Assembly (NCBI GenBank): GCA_031972475.1
Contig: DALYEP010000001.1
Span: 310,001-374,000, forward strand
Source of the DNA: CAIQNR01 sp031972475
Lineage (GTDB): Bacteria; Babelota; Babeliae; Babelales; CAIQNR01
DNA length: 64,000 nt
Direction: 5' to 3'
Every line of letters starts with the position of its first letter. Positions within the stretch are counted from its first letter, which is position 1. Made by a program: the position numbers and the translations under genes. This document shows positions 7,867-17,312 of the stretch, in pieces. The notes below the pieces were generated by a model. It was not told the DNA's origin. It saw nothing but the letters and a program-made list of their open reading frames with translations, and did no database searches.

Positions 7867-9177
7867 ATGTCGCAAGTGCAATCACCCTGCTTTGTATTGC
7901 GTGATAGTAATGCGCAATTTGGTTCTGCATCTGTAGTTATTCCATCCGATTATGTTCAAATTTTGTATAAAGAAGCTTCTGACACACAAAAATCAAACAT
8001 CCATACGCATGGCTTTTCTCGTGGAGACACTCCACTTTCTTATATACAAAAAAACTTTCAACCCCACTTAATTGAACATATTAAAGAATTTTTATTTAAA
8101 TATTTTGTTATTAATTCTTTTTACAAAGAATTACATGATAAAAAAATTCTTATTGCTGGAGAACCATCTCTTCAAGATGTAAGTATAAACGCAAATAATG
8201 ATCTTACTTATTCATTTTCAATAACATTAGCTCAATCAATTGCACTTAATGGGTGGAAACGTCTTCCTTTTAGAGCACCAAAACGTAAAAACTACAAAGA
8301 CCTTGATCGTCAAGTAGAAAATTTTCTTAAAGAAGAAGAATCATTCAAAAAGAAAACTCCTTTAGATATTATCAGTATTGGAGACTGGGTAAATTTTACT
8401 GTTTCTTTATTAAACACAAAAAAAGACTCTATCTTTCCATTTCATAAAGAAAATTTATGGATAAAAATAGGTTCAGAAGAAGCTGATATTCCTTTTCAAA
8501 ATCTCTTTCTTTACAAAAAAATTGGCGAAAATTTTGTTACTGATGATGAATGTATTCAAGAATATTTTAGTTCACATTTAGACACAAACTACACTTTTTT
8601 TGTAGAAATAGTTGATATATTACATCAATCTTTTTTTTGCGTAGAACATTTTAAAAAACATTTTAAATTAAAAACAGCTAAAGAAGTTCATCAAAAATTA
8701 ATAGAAGTTTTTTCTTACCGAAATGACATTTCTCAACGACGCGCAACGGCAGAAGAGACTCTTAAATTACTTCTTGCTCGCCATTCATTTAACGTTCCTC
8801 AGCATCTAATTTTAAGACAACAAAAAATTATTTTAGATATTATTGCTCAATCGCCTGACTACCAAGTCTATAAAATGCAAAATGATTTTAACTATAAAAC
8901 TAGAATGTTGGCAGAACGCCAAATGAAAGAAAATATTCTTATTGATCAGCTAGCAATTTATGAAGGTATAGAAATTAATAATTCCGACATTAAAGCTTAT
9001 TTAAACTTAAGCAATCGTCAAAGAACTGCAGAGTTTATTTATTTTGAACCGCCTACAACAAAGTTTTTAGGGCATGAAAGTCCAATTTCTACTACACTAC
9101 TTACATTAAGTTGTTTAAAAGAAAAAACTTTGAATCATGCGATTCATCATTTAATACGGAATAAAACTGGCATATGA
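7867..9177 (+). CDS. tig: divergent trigger factor-like ribosome-associated chaperone
   Basis: The start ATG (MSQVQSPCF) has AAGGAG 7 bases upstream and lies just after tRNA-Leu. The N-terminal half matches the ribosome-binding domain of trigger factor: GFSRGDTPLSYIQKNF aligns with the GFRxGKxP signature, but the arginine/lysine pattern is altered. A central part (ISIGDWVNFTV) resembles a remnant of the FKBP-type domain. The helical C-terminal arms contain FNVPQHLILRQQKIIL and RMLAERQMKENILIDQLA, typical of the substrate cradle. Length is 436 aa. It ends in a 4-base ATGA overlap with trxB. The sequence is clearly diverged, so the function is inferred from the order of motifs. Confidence 0.72.
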   Translation: MSQVQSPCFVLRDSNAQFGSASVVIPSDYVQILYKEASDTQKSNIHTHGFSRGDTPLSYIQKNFQPHLIEHIKEFLFKYFVINSFYKELHDKKILIAGEPSLQDVSINANNDLTYSFSITLAQSIALNGWKRLPFRAPKRKNYKDLDRQVENFLKEEESFKKKTPLDIISIGDWVNFTVSLLNTKKDSIFPFHKENLWIKIGSEEADIPFQNLFLYKKIGENFVTDDECIQEYFSSHLDTNYTFFVEIVDILHQSFFCVEHFKKHFKLKTAKEVHQKLIEVFSYRNDISQRRATAEETLKLLLARHSFNVPQHLILRQQKIILDIIAQSPDYQVYKMQNDFNYKTRMLAERQMKENILIDQLAIYEGIEINNSDIKAYLNLSNRQRTAEFIYFEPPTTKFLGHESPISTTLLTLSCLKEKTLNHAIHHLIRNKTGI

Positions 9178-10106
9178 ATGAAACAATACATCCTTTGATC
9201 ATTATTGGAAGTGGACCAGCAGGTCTAACGGCAGCAATCTATGCGTCTCGAGCTTTTTTAAAACCCCTTGTATTTCAAGGAAAAAAACCTGGCGGACAAC
9301 TTATGGGAACCTCATTTGTAGAAAATTGGCCTGGAACTAAAAGCATTATGGGGCCAAAGCTTATGATCGATATGCAAGAACAAGCAAAAGCTCTTGGAGC
9401 AAGGCTTATTGACGAAACAGTTATAAGCGTAAACTTTAAAGAACGGCCTTTTACGATCATATCAAATGAAAAAACATATTTTACCCAAAGCGTAATTATT
9501 GCTACAGGTTCATCTCCAAATACATTAGGATGCCCAGGAGAATCAGAATATTGGGGAAAAGGCGTTGCAACCTGCGCTATTTGCGATGGGGCATTTTATC
9601 CAAATAAAAAAGTAATTATTGTTGGAGGTGGAGACACCGCTATGGAAAGTGCATCATTTATGGCAAAATATACTGAAAACATAACCATCGTTCATATTTT
9701 AGATAAGCTCACAGCATCACCTATCATGCAAAAAAGAATTCTTGAAAATACAAAAAATCGTTTGATTTATAATAGCACTATACAAAAAATTAAAGGCAAT
9801 TCTTTAAATATTACTCATGTTGTTATTGAAAATAAGCTTACAGGAGCAACAGAAGAGATCGAAGCTGATATTTTATTTTTAGCTATAGGCAATAAACCTA
9901 ATACCGCTCCTTTTAAAGATGAATTACCGCTAGATAATCGAGGATGCATACAATTAAGCCACGGAACCTCAACTGCCATAGAAGGAGTGTTTGTAGCAGG
10001 CGATGTAGCCGATTATAAATACAAACAAGCTATTGTCTCTGCCGGATCAGGCTGCATGGCCGCACTTGATGCTCAACGATATCTTGAACACAAAGGGCTT
10101 ATCTGA
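9174..10106 (+). CDS. trxB: thioredoxin-disulfide reductase
   Basis: NADPH-dependent flavoenzyme that reduces thioredoxin and maintains cytosolic thiols. The FAD motif is GSGPAGLTAAIYASRA (12-27). The redox pair is C134-AI-C137 in CAICDG. The NADPH motif is GGGDTAMESASFMA, and the C-terminal FAD site is GVFVAGDVADYKYKQA. The length (310 aa) is normal. Its start overlaps the trigger-factor stop (ATGA), so the two are translationally coupled. It could also feed electrons to the DsbD encoded at the end of the window via thioredoxin. Confidence 0.96.
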   Translation: MNETIHPLIIIGSGPAGLTAAIYASRAFLKPLVFQGKKPGGQLMGTSFVENWPGTKSIMGPKLMIDMQEQAKALGARLIDETVISVNFKERPFTIISNEKTYFTQSVIIATGSSPNTLGCPGESEYWGKGVATCAICDGAFYPNKKVIIVGGGDTAMESASFMAKYTENITIVHILDKLTASPIMQKRILENTKNRLIYNSTIQKIKGNSLNITHVVIENKLTGATEEIEADILFLAIGNKPNTAPFKDELPLDNRGCIQLSHGTSTAIEGVFVAGDVADYKYKQAIVSAGSGCMAALDAQRYLEHKGLI

Positions 10107-10190
10107 TTGATGCTTAAATTTGAAAAAAAAGAAAATTCCTTTAAACTATTTCCGTAACGTAAATCATCAAGATTCTTGTAAGGACTAAGT

Positions 10191-10334
10191 ATGTCAGTAA
10201 CATTCTTCAGAAAAAGTAAGAAAAAAAGAAACAGAAAGCATGGCTTTCTTAAACGTATGGCTACCCGTCAAGGTAGAAAAATTGTTAATCGCAGAAGAGC
10301 AAAAGGTCGTAAACGCCTAGCAGTAAGAGCATAA
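10191..10334 (+). CDS. rpmH: 50S ribosomal protein L34
   Basis: A 47-residue basic protein, too short for a simple ORF scan. The signature KRNRKHGFLKRMATRQGRKI is followed by VNRRRAKGRKRLAV, which is diagnostic for L34. The N-terminus is a few residues off the usual MKRTxQPS form (MSVTFFRKSKKK). AAGGA precedes the ATG by 6 bases. It starts the conserved rpmH-rnpA-yidD cluster; no dnaA lies next to it here. Confidence 0.95.
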   Translation: MSVTFFRKSKKKRNRKHGFLKRMATRQGRKIVNRRRAKGRKRLAVRA

Positions 10335-10347
10335 TTGGAAACTTTAT

Positions 10348-10719
10348 ATGCCTGAATTAACGAAGAATATTTCCTCGTTTACGCAACAAGACATCGCATA
10401 TCTGTTAAAGAATTCTCATGTAAAAGCCCGGGTTCCGGGCTTACGTGTTTTATTAGCACCTGCTAACTTTAATTATGGTCGTATTTTAATTATTACTCCT
10501 CGCCAAAGTGGTAAAGCTGTTTATCGCAATAAAATAAGACGTCGGTTAAAAACAATTTTTTATGAGCAAAAATTGTTTTTACATGGTCATGACTGTGTTG
10601 TGATTGTAAAAAAAGAAGGAATTCACACAAGTTTTGAAAATCTTAAAAAATTGCTCTATCAAGCTTTTTCTACTATTAATGTAAAACAAGAAGCATTCTC
10701 TTCTATTTATCAATCATGA
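10348..10719 (+). CDS. rnpA: ribonuclease P protein component
   Basis: Protein subunit of RNase P, which matures tRNA 5' ends. The RNR motif is seen in GKAVYRNKIRRRLKTIFYE, followed by the usual DCVVIVKKEG strand. At 123 aa it is typical. It lies 13 bases after rpmH and overlaps the next gene by 4 bases (ATGA), the standard bacterial arrangement. Confidence 0.95.
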   Translation: MPELTKNISSFTQQDIAYLLKNSHVKARVPGLRVLLAPANFNYGRILIITPRQSGKAVYRNKIRRRLKTIFYEQKLFLHGHDCVVIVKKEGIHTSFENLKKLLYQAFSTINVKQEAFSSIYQS

Positions 10720-10916
10720 AGCATTCAAATCTTCATACTTTTATTAGTGAAACACTACGATCTTTGCGCTTTTTTCTTATGGGACCATCAAACTGTATGT
10801 TTTCTATTGGATGTATAGATTTTGTAACTCATCAATTTCTTACAGAACCATTTTTAAATGCCTTAAAAAATAGCATTAAACGAATACTCTCCTGCAATTC
10901 CTTTACAAAAAGATAA
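10716..10916 (+). CDS. yidD: YidD-like membrane insertion efficiency factor, degenerate
   Basis: A 66-residue protein placed exactly where yidD sits, with ATGA overlap to rnpA. It keeps the family's cysteine frame: C-x-F-x-x-x-C in NCMFSIGC, then a helix and KRILSCN near the end. The usual PSCSxYA motif is eroded to GPSNCMFSIGC. YidD assists YidC-mediated insertion at the inner membrane. The call rests as much on synteny as on sequence. yidC, the usual next gene, does not follow. Confidence 0.75.
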   Translation: MKHSNLHTFISETLRSLRFFLMGPSNCMFSIGCIDFVTHQFLTEPFLNALKNSIKRILSCNSFTKR

Positions 10917-10970
10917 GTACTATGCAAGTATTAAAGCTGATTTTTCTTCTTTTCAAAAAAAGGAGTTCTT

Positions 10971-11975
10971 ATGAAAAGAAGCATCTGCATAGCTTTATTA
11001 TATGCAAACATTGCGCAGACAGCGACAGATAAAATTACACGACTTCCAAACAATTTTTACATTCTTGATCAATCAGGAAAAGAAAATATTATAAATGGTT
11101 CAAAAAAACCTGATGCTTTTGTAATAACTGTAGGATCAACTCAAAAATTGCCTTTTTTTGATCAAAAAGCATATACATACATAAAATCATTAATGCCTAC
11201 CAATAATCCTTTAATTCCAAAAGATTTTGTCAAAAGTTTTCCATCTAATGAAAAAACCTATTCTCTTTATTTTAATTGGGAAGATCAAGTTGGATTTAAA
11301 AATATAAAAGATTATGGGAAAATTTTTGCTCAAGGTATTAATTACCTCATCAGTGCATATAATGTTCCAATCATTATAATTACTTATAATCGAGGAGGAT
11401 TATTAGTAAATTACGCATCACAATTATGGAATTCTCCAACAATTACAAAAGGCCCACTTCCTATTTTAATTCAAATAGGAACACCTGTCCCTATGCCAAT
11501 GTCTCAATATAATGAATTTATGCCAAACCCAAAAACAATAAGTGAACTTTTCTTTTTTTATAGCAAACAACCATTTATTGTTGATCAACCATCCCTACAC
11601 CCAGAATATCAATCGACCTATAAAGCAATACCAGGCCTTTCGATCTATACTATTTTAGTTATTGTTAATAACAAACAACCACTTCAAAACAACATGAATG
11701 TTGCACCTCTTTCTGAGAATATAATTGAATATTGTATGGATGCTAAAAAAAATTATAAAACTAATAAAAATCTTTTTTTAAACTTAAATAGCTTTAAACC
11801 AGAAATAAATGGGATAATTGCTATTACAGAACCTCAAGATGAAAAAAATAACGAAGAAATAAAAAAAAGTAATGAAATTATAAAAAACTTGGAAAAAGCA
11901 CTTGGACGCAATCTTACTTTTAACATCAACCAAGGAGAAGTTTTAAGAAACAGCTTTAGATATCAAGAATCTTAA
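10971..11975 (+). CDS. secreted alpha/beta-hydrolase-fold-like protein lacking the nucleophile
   Basis: A 334-residue protein with a short signal peptide (MKRSICIALLYANIAQTA) and a strong AAGGAG 6 bases before the ATG. Residues ~98-180 follow the pattern of a lipase: a YFNWEDQVG segment, then a strand PIIIITYNRGG (133-143) at the place of the GHSxGG nucleophile elbow, then a helix and ILIQIGTPVP (compare the LLGTP strand of lipases). The serine position holds N140 and the preceding glycine is T138, so it should not act as a serine hydrolase. The C-terminus is charged and helical. Function is unknown. It is a single gene, convergent with the next. Confidence 0.55.
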   Translation: MKRSICIALLYANIAQTATDKITRLPNNFYILDQSGKENIINGSKKPDAFVITVGSTQKLPFFDQKAYTYIKSLMPTNNPLIPKDFVKSFPSNEKTYSLYFNWEDQVGFKNIKDYGKIFAQGINYLISAYNVPIIIITYNRGGLLVNYASQLWNSPTITKGPLPILIQIGTPVPMPMSQYNEFMPNPKTISELFFFYSKQPFIVDQPSLHPEYQSTYKAIPGLSIYTILVIVNNKQPLQNNMNVAPLSENIIEYCMDAKKNYKTNKNLFLNLNSFKPEINGIIAITEPQDEKNNEEIKKSNEIIKNLEKALGRNLTFNINQGEVLRNSFRYQES

Positions 11976-11992
11976 AATTTAAACTCATTACA

Positions 11993-12133
11993 TCAAGTAT
12001 CAGATTTTCCTGAAAAAATGGATAGTAGAATGTTATAAAAATTGGCCTTTTCAACACCAGCTTTTTTATTTTCAACATCAGCTTTTTTATTTTCAACATC
12101 AGCTTTTTTATTTTCAACATCAGCTTTTTTATT
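11993..12133 (-). CDS. probable C-terminal fragment of gapped repeat protein
   Basis: A reading frame open from the assembly gap encodes four copies of the heptapeptide N-K-K-A-D-V-E (the last with G for D), then a tail VEKANFYNILLSIFSGKSDT and a stop. It has the same strand as the coiled-coil gene on the other side of the gap. It is most simply that protein's C-terminus, but the linking sequence is not present. Confidence 0.55.
   Translation of the reverse strand, partial: NKKADVENKKADVENKKADVENKKAGVEKANFYNILLSIFSGKSDT
12050..12133 (-). repeat. 21-bp tandem repeat, four units before gap
   Basis: Four adjacent 21-base units (plus-strand form begins TTCAACATCAGC and ends TTTTTATT) are identical except for one base in the outermost unit (CACC for CATC). 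The array runs straight into the N gap, so the true copy number is unknown. In the minus frame each unit encodes one heptapeptide. Confidence 0.9.
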
Positions 12134-12233
12134 NNNNNNNNNNNNNNNNNNNNNNNNNNNNNNNNNNNNNNNNNNNNNNNNNNNNNNNNNNNNNNNNNNN
12201 NNNNNNNNNNNNNNNNNNNNNNNNNNNNNNNNN
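12134..12233. other. assembly gap (100 N)
   Basis: Exactly 100 N, the conventional placeholder for a gap of unknown size. It sits at the edge of the 21-bp tandem array and probably reflects collapsed repeats. Confidence 0.98.
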
Positions 12234-13652
12234 TTTATCTTTTCGTTGATTTATTTGAGTTAATACATTCTTTGCTCGTCTTCGAAGCTCAAAAGAATTT
12301 TTTAACTGACCTTCTATTGTATAAAGCAATTTAAGTTCTTTTTCATTAAGAGGAAGTCCTTTTAAAGTCTTATCTCTAAGAGAATTAATAAAACTCAATT
12401 GTTCGGCAAACTCTTTATCTTTTAAACGTTTTTCTTGAGAATCTTGACTAAAATTATTGGTAGAATATTGCAAATTAGGCAACAAATTATAAAGCGACGA
12501 AGGAATGTATAAAGCAGCATTTTTTAAAGATGTAGCAAATTTTGGACTAATACCCAACGCAGAAGATGTTTTATTACCATAATATTTAAAACCATAAGAA
12601 GGAGCAGTGGTTGTGTAAAATTTAATATTACTTAACCAACTATTTTCTAAATCTCTTACACCACGTTTATTTAATTCAGCTTTTTTTTGCATAATATCAT
12701 AATTTAATCGAGTATCATTTATTAAATTTGGCGTATAATCACGACTAAAATCCTTAGGACTTTCTTTTCTATAACCATTCATTTCTTTATTATACAATTC
12801 ATCAATATCATACTGACTCTTCAAATTTACATACTGATCATTTACATAATCTGAAGCTTTAGAATAAATATCAGCCTCTTTTTGATACATATCACGCTCA
12901 GAATTATCTTGTTTCTTAACAAAATCGCGAATAGATTTATGACCAATCGCTTCTTCCCTATCTCCAATTACCGCTCCATGAAGAATTTTTTCTTGTAAAT
13001 TTTGTTTATTAATTAAAAAATTTGCTTCCGCAAGAGCATGTTCTGACAAAGCTTTTTCAAGATCATATCTTTTTTGATCAAAATTATCAGATTCTATAAA
13101 TTCTTCTCTGATGGATTTTTTTAATAATTCTTTGTCATTGTTATAATCTTGCAACAAACGTTTATATGATTGATTATCATTCTCTTCTAATTGTTTTAAT
13201 TTTTCATCAAGAGGAACAAATTTATTATCTTTATTTTTTTCAATTAAATTTAAATAATTTTTACGATCTTGCCTCCAAGCATTAATAACACGCGAATCAT
13301 TGGTTAAAGAATCATATTCTTTAAAATATTTTTCAAAATTTTTGATATTATTTTGAACATCTTTTGCTTGAGAAATCTCATCCTTATTATCTGATTTTTT
13401 CAATACATCATTTACCTGTGCTTTTGCATTATCAATACCATAAAAATAATAATCATCAGGATCGCCATAAGGCGTTTTAGACTCTTTCACTCTGTTATAA
13501 ATATCTTTCAAAAAATTTGATGTAACAAGATCATCATAAGAATTTTTTAATTTTGCTGAAGCATCATTAATACTTTCCCAAGAAAATGCACTTAAACCAA
13601 AAAAAATTACCGATAAAAAAAGAGACATCATTATTACACTATATTTTTTCAT
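12234..13652 (-). CDS. secreted coiled-coil protein, C-terminus lost in gap
   Basis: 473 residues up to the gap. A signal peptide (MKKYSVIMMSLFLSVIFFGLSAFS) is followed by a long, charged, almost wholly helical region rich in K, D, E, N and Q, consistent with extended coiled coils. A TAAGGAATCTT leader with AAGGA precedes the ATG. The C-terminus probably continues into heptapeptide repeats beyond the gap. I see no catalytic motif. A surface or exported filament-like protein is plausible, but this is inference. Confidence 0.65.
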
Positions 13653-13751
13653 AAGATTCCTTACAAATCTAAAAAATCAATTTATAGTATATATAATAAT
13701 TCAAATAGAATGATAACTTCAATAATAATTTATTATAAAGTTATTTCTATA

Positions 13752-13777
13752 AAAAAAGGGAGTGTCAAAACTCCCTT
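13752..13777 (-). terminator. Rho-independent terminator after phoH
   Basis: 8-bp arms AAGGGAGT / ACTCCCTT with a 6-base loop. On the minus strand the stem is followed by a run of seven T, just downstream of the phoH stop. Confidence 0.85.
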
Positions 13778-13807
13778 AATTATATTTTTATAAAAGTAAA
13801 AATAAGA

Positions 13808-15232
13808 TTATAACAACTCTCCCGCAAGCTTACTTAACTGACTTCTTTCGCTTGTTTCTAAAAAAACTGTACTAAATAAAGATTCTCCTTTAAATCGATC
13901 AGTCGAAATAACAAGGCCATTGCTGCTAAAATCAAGATACGGCGAATCTATTTGGTATGGATCTCCACATAATACAATCTTACTACCTTGACCAACTCTG
14001 CTAATAAGTGTTTTAACTTCGTGAGGGCTTAAATTCTGGACTTCATCAATAAGAATAAATTGATAAGGAATAGACCTACCACGCATATAAGTAATAGCTT
14101 CTAAGCTAAGCTTTCCGTTATTCATCATATCTTCAACAGAAAGTAATTGTTTTTTATTTCCACCTTGCCGTTTATCTTTTTTATTTTTCTTTAAATACTT
14201 TCCTTGATCATGTTGATCTTCTTTATTTTCTTGCCTAAGTTCTTGAACATGCTGAGCTATAGAAGCTGAATGAATAATAACTTCAATGTTATCATAAATA
14301 GGCTGCATCCAGCTATGCAGCTTTTCTTGCATATCTCCTGGCAAATAACCAATATCTGGCCCTAATGGAATAACAGGACGAGAAACTAAAATTTTTTGAT
14401 ATACATCTGTTAAAAGAACTGAATGCAATCCAGCAAGTAATGCTAAAAATGTTTTACCTGTACCGGCTGGCCCAATAAGAGAAACAAACTCAAGAGATGG
14501 ATCAAATAAAGCATCTAAAGCCATCAGCTGTTGTGGATTTTTAGGCTCGATTGGCCAAGAAAGACTTGGAAATCGAACTTCTTTAAAATCTCTATTTCCA
14601 GAGGCAATATACCTAAACAAACGATAGTTAAATGGATTATGCTGACTTTCAACTAGAACATACTCATTAAGTGTAAGTAATTTATCTTTTGCAAGACCAC
14701 GAAGGTCGTCTGGAAATTCTTGTTTTAATTGAACGGCAGGAACCTGAAGCCTAACCCAGCCTTTATAAAAAGTATCTTCTGGAACATATCCTTTAAGATA
14801 ATCTTCTGACTCCATTCCAAGAACATCAGCTTTAACTCGAGCATTTAAATCTTTAGATATAAACTTAACATCATAGCCCTGATATTTATAAGAAAGAGCA
14901 GTTAACAGAATTTGATTATCAATAATATCAATCTTTAAAACTGGATGCGTATTAAAACTTTCTGGTGTGAATAAAATTTTCAAAACACCCCCATTTTCAA
15001 GATGAACTCCATCGTTTAAAGACCCTTTAAAACGCAAATCGTCTAAATAACGAACAGTTTCACGAGCATTTTTACCACGACCAGAACTTTCTCTTTTAAA
15101 TTGTTCAAGCTCTTCAAGAACCATAATAGGAATACCTACCATAACACCTATAAAACTGAACATTGCACGAGGATCATATAACAAAACATTAGTATCAAGA
15201 ACATACAGTTTTTTTGATGAGGGTATTAACAT
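13808..15232 (-). CDS. PhoH family protein: PIN domain plus ATPase
   Basis: A two-domain protein of 474 aa. The N-terminal PIN ribonuclease domain starts KLYVLDTNVLLYDP and retains acidic residues through ARETVRYLDDL and IDNQILLTAL. The C-terminal PhoH ATPase has Walker A GPAGTGKT, the family block SRPVIPLGPDIGYLPGDMQE and Walker B FILIDEVQNLSPHE. A lysine-rich insert (about 335-355) lies between the ATPase motifs. The architecture matches YlaK/PhoH2 proteins, which are RNA-cleaving helicases in studied examples; the role here is inferred from the family. A strong AGGAGG precedes the ATG. It is monocistronic, with its own terminator. Confidence 0.9.
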   Translation of the reverse strand: MLIPSSKKLYVLDTNVLLYDPRAMFSFIGVMVGIPIMVLEELEQFKRESSGRGKNARETVRYLDDLRFKGSLNDGVHLENGGVLKILFTPESFNTHPVLKIDIIDNQILLTALSYKYQGYDVKFISKDLNARVKADVLGMESEDYLKGYVPEDTFYKGWVRLQVPAVQLKQEFPDDLRGLAKDKLLTLNEYVLVESQHNPFNYRLFRYIASGNRDFKEVRFPSLSWPIEPKNPQQLMALDALFDPSLEFVSLIGPAGTGKTFLALLAGLHSVLLTDVYQKILVSRPVIPLGPDIGYLPGDMQEKLHSWMQPIYDNIEVIIHSASIAQHVQELRQENKEDQHDQGKYLKKNKKDKRQGGNKKQLLSVEDMMNNGKLSLEAITYMRGRSIPYQFILIDEVQNLSPHEVKTLISRVGQGSKIVLCGDPYQIDSPYLDFSSNGLVISTDRFKGESLFSTVFLETSERSQLSKLAGELL

Positions 15233-15440
15233 AGTTCCTCCTGAGCGCAGTTAGAATGTTAGATTATTAACAACAAAGCGAAGCTTATCATGTGTAATTA
15301 ATGATAAACAACGCTCTAAATAAAATCTCTTTTTTTATATAATTTATACTCTGTAGTAACAGTGTATTTTTTTTACTTTCTGATAAAATGTAACAATAAC
15401 GTTAGACAGTAAAATATCCGTATTTGATAAAGGACCAATT

Positions 15441-17162
15441 ATGAGCGAAGACAAAAAAAATAATACTTCTTCATACACTTTAGAACAGCTACGTCACTCT
15501 GCTGCTCATCTTTTAGCGCAGGCTGTACTTGAATTGTTCCCTACAACACAATTAACAATTGGTCCAGCAACTACGGATGGTTTTTTTTATGATCTTCTTC
15601 CTACAGAAAATTTCAAACTTGAAGATTTGCCTTTAATAGAAAAAAAAATGCATGAAATTGCAAAGCGAAACTTAAAAATCACTCATTTTCAAATGGCCAA
15701 AGATGAAGCTCTTCAACTTTTTAAAAACAATAAATTTAAACTCGAATTAATTAACAATATTCCTGATGAAACAGTCGGCATTGCACAACAAGGAGATTTT
15801 ATTGACCTTTGTAAAGGAGGCCATGTTGATTCAACAAAACAAATCAAATTTTTTAAACTGCATGCAATTTCTGGATCTTATTGGCGCGCAGATAAAAGTA
15901 ACACGGCACTTCAGCGCATTCATGGAACTGCTTTTTTTACTAAAGAAGACCTTGCTCTTTATGAGGAAAAAAAAGAAGCCGCAATTTTATATGATCATCG
16001 CAAACTAGGAAAGCAACTTGATTACTTTTCATTTCATGATGAAGGAGTAGGCTTTCCATTCTTTCATCATAAAGGCAAAATTGTTTTAAATGCCCTACGT
16101 CATTTTATGAGATCAATTCTACAAGAAGCTCATTATTGTGAAATAGAAACTCCAACTATGCTTTCTGATGAACTATGGCGCTGCTCGGGGCATTATGAAT
16201 TTTATAGAAACAATATGTATTTTTCTAATATTGATGAAAAAAATTATGCTGTAAAACCTATGAACTGCCCAGGTTCAATTTTAATTTACAAAGAAAGACC
16301 ACGTTCTTACAGAGAGCTTCCTTTAAGATTAATGGAATTTGGAAAAGTTCACAGACATGAACTTTCTGGAGTACTTCATGGACTTTTTAGAGTCAGAGCT
16401 TTTACCATTGACGACACTCATATCTATTGCACGCTCGAACAAATTGAAGAAGAAATTGTAAAAAACATCAGTATAATTAAAAAAGTTATGAATAAATGCG
16501 GCATTGATACTTTACAAATATTTCTTTCAACACGACCTGAAAAAGCTATGGGATCTGATGAGATGTGGGAAGCTGCTATTAATGGACTAAAAAACGCATT
16601 AAATAAAGCAGATTTATCTTACACTATAGCTGAAGGTGATGGAGCCTTTTATGGCCCTAAAATTGAATTTAAATTTACTGACTCAATGGATAGAGTATGG
16701 ACATGTGGAACTATTCAACTAGACTTTTTCCAACCAGAAAATTTTAATTTAAATTATGTATCATCTGATGGATCTCTACAACGTCCCGTCATTTTACATC
16801 AAGCCATTTACGGATCTCTTGAAAGATTTTTCGCCGTACTTCTTGAACATTATAAAGGTCATTTACCTTTCTGGCTTTCGCCAATCCAAGCACGTATTAT
16901 TCCTGTTTCTACTGAACAAAAAGATGCTGCTCAAGAATTATATGAATCTTTAAAAACCCATCTAAGAGTTGAATTTATAGAATCTACCGATTCTCTTTCT
17001 TCTCAAATTAAAGATGCTCAAATCAATAAAATCCCTTGGATGCTTATTGTTGGTAAAAAAGAAGTAGAAAACAAAACTATTACAATACGTTATGCAAATG
17101 GAAAACAAGAATTTGGAATAACAAAAGAAGATCTGATTAAACGCATTAGAGAAATAAATTAA
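15441..17162 (+). CDS. thrS: threonyl-tRNA synthetase, TGS-less
   Basis: Class II enzyme charging tRNA-Thr. The N-terminal editing domain starts almost at once (H19, H23 in HSAAHLLA, and DLCKGGHVD), so the usual ~60-residue TGS domain is absent; total length is 573 aa. The catalytic core has MNCPGS (zinc Cys), motif 2 with GKVHRHELSG, THIYC (zinc His) and motif 3 in GSLERFFA, preceded by the HQAIY histidine. The anticodon-binding domain begins LSPIQARIIPVS. The start is fixed by AAAGGA 8 bases upstream. I see no T-box leader. Confidence 0.95.
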   Translation: MSEDKKNNTSSYTLEQLRHSAAHLLAQAVLELFPTTQLTIGPATTDGFFYDLLPTENFKLEDLPLIEKKMHEIAKRNLKITHFQMAKDEALQLFKNNKFKLELINNIPDETVGIAQQGDFIDLCKGGHVDSTKQIKFFKLHAISGSYWRADKSNTALQRIHGTAFFTKEDLALYEEKKEAAILYDHRKLGKQLDYFSFHDEGVGFPFFHHKGKIVLNALRHFMRSILQEAHYCEIETPTMLSDELWRCSGHYEFYRNNMYFSNIDEKNYAVKPMNCPGSILIYKERPRSYRELPLRLMEFGKVHRHELSGVLHGLFRVRAFTIDDTHIYCTLEQIEEEIVKNISIIKKVMNKCGIDTLQIFLSTRPEKAMGSDEMWEAAINGLKNALNKADLSYTIAEGDGAFYGPKIEFKFTDSMDRVWTCGTIQLDFFQPENFNLNYVSSDGSLQRPVILHQAIYGSLERFFAVLLEHYKGHLPFWLSPIQARIIPVSTEQKDAAQELYESLKTHLRVEFIESTDSLSSQIKDAQINKIPWMLIVGKKEVENKTITIRYANGKQEFGITKEDLIKRIREIN

Positions 17163-17312
17163 ATATTTTTTTGTTTTTTATTTTTGCATTTTTTTTGTAT
17201 GAAATGTCGAAATATTATTGACTTTGTTTTTATCAAACTTGTACTATTAATCTTGTAACCATCAGTGAAGTACAGAAGGAAATAAAAAATCACTCCAAAA
17301 AAGGGAGAGAAC

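Noticed and set aside
7700..7930. Minus-strand frame covering the two tRNAs
   Set aside because: It is antisense to two well-formed tRNA genes and has no start signal; frames like this are a common false call over tRNAs.
12050..12133. Could the 21-bp repeats be a CRISPR array?
   Set aside because: Units are directly adjacent with no spacers and are in frame, encoding heptapeptides. It is a coding tandem repeat.
12042..12263. Plus-strand frame reading through the gap
   Set aside because: It is the complement of the heptapeptide repeat and is joined only by N.
15233..15440. T-box or other leader riboswitch before thrS
   Set aside because: No specifier loop, T-box consensus or attenuator hairpin with T-run is seen; the similar lack before tyrS agrees.
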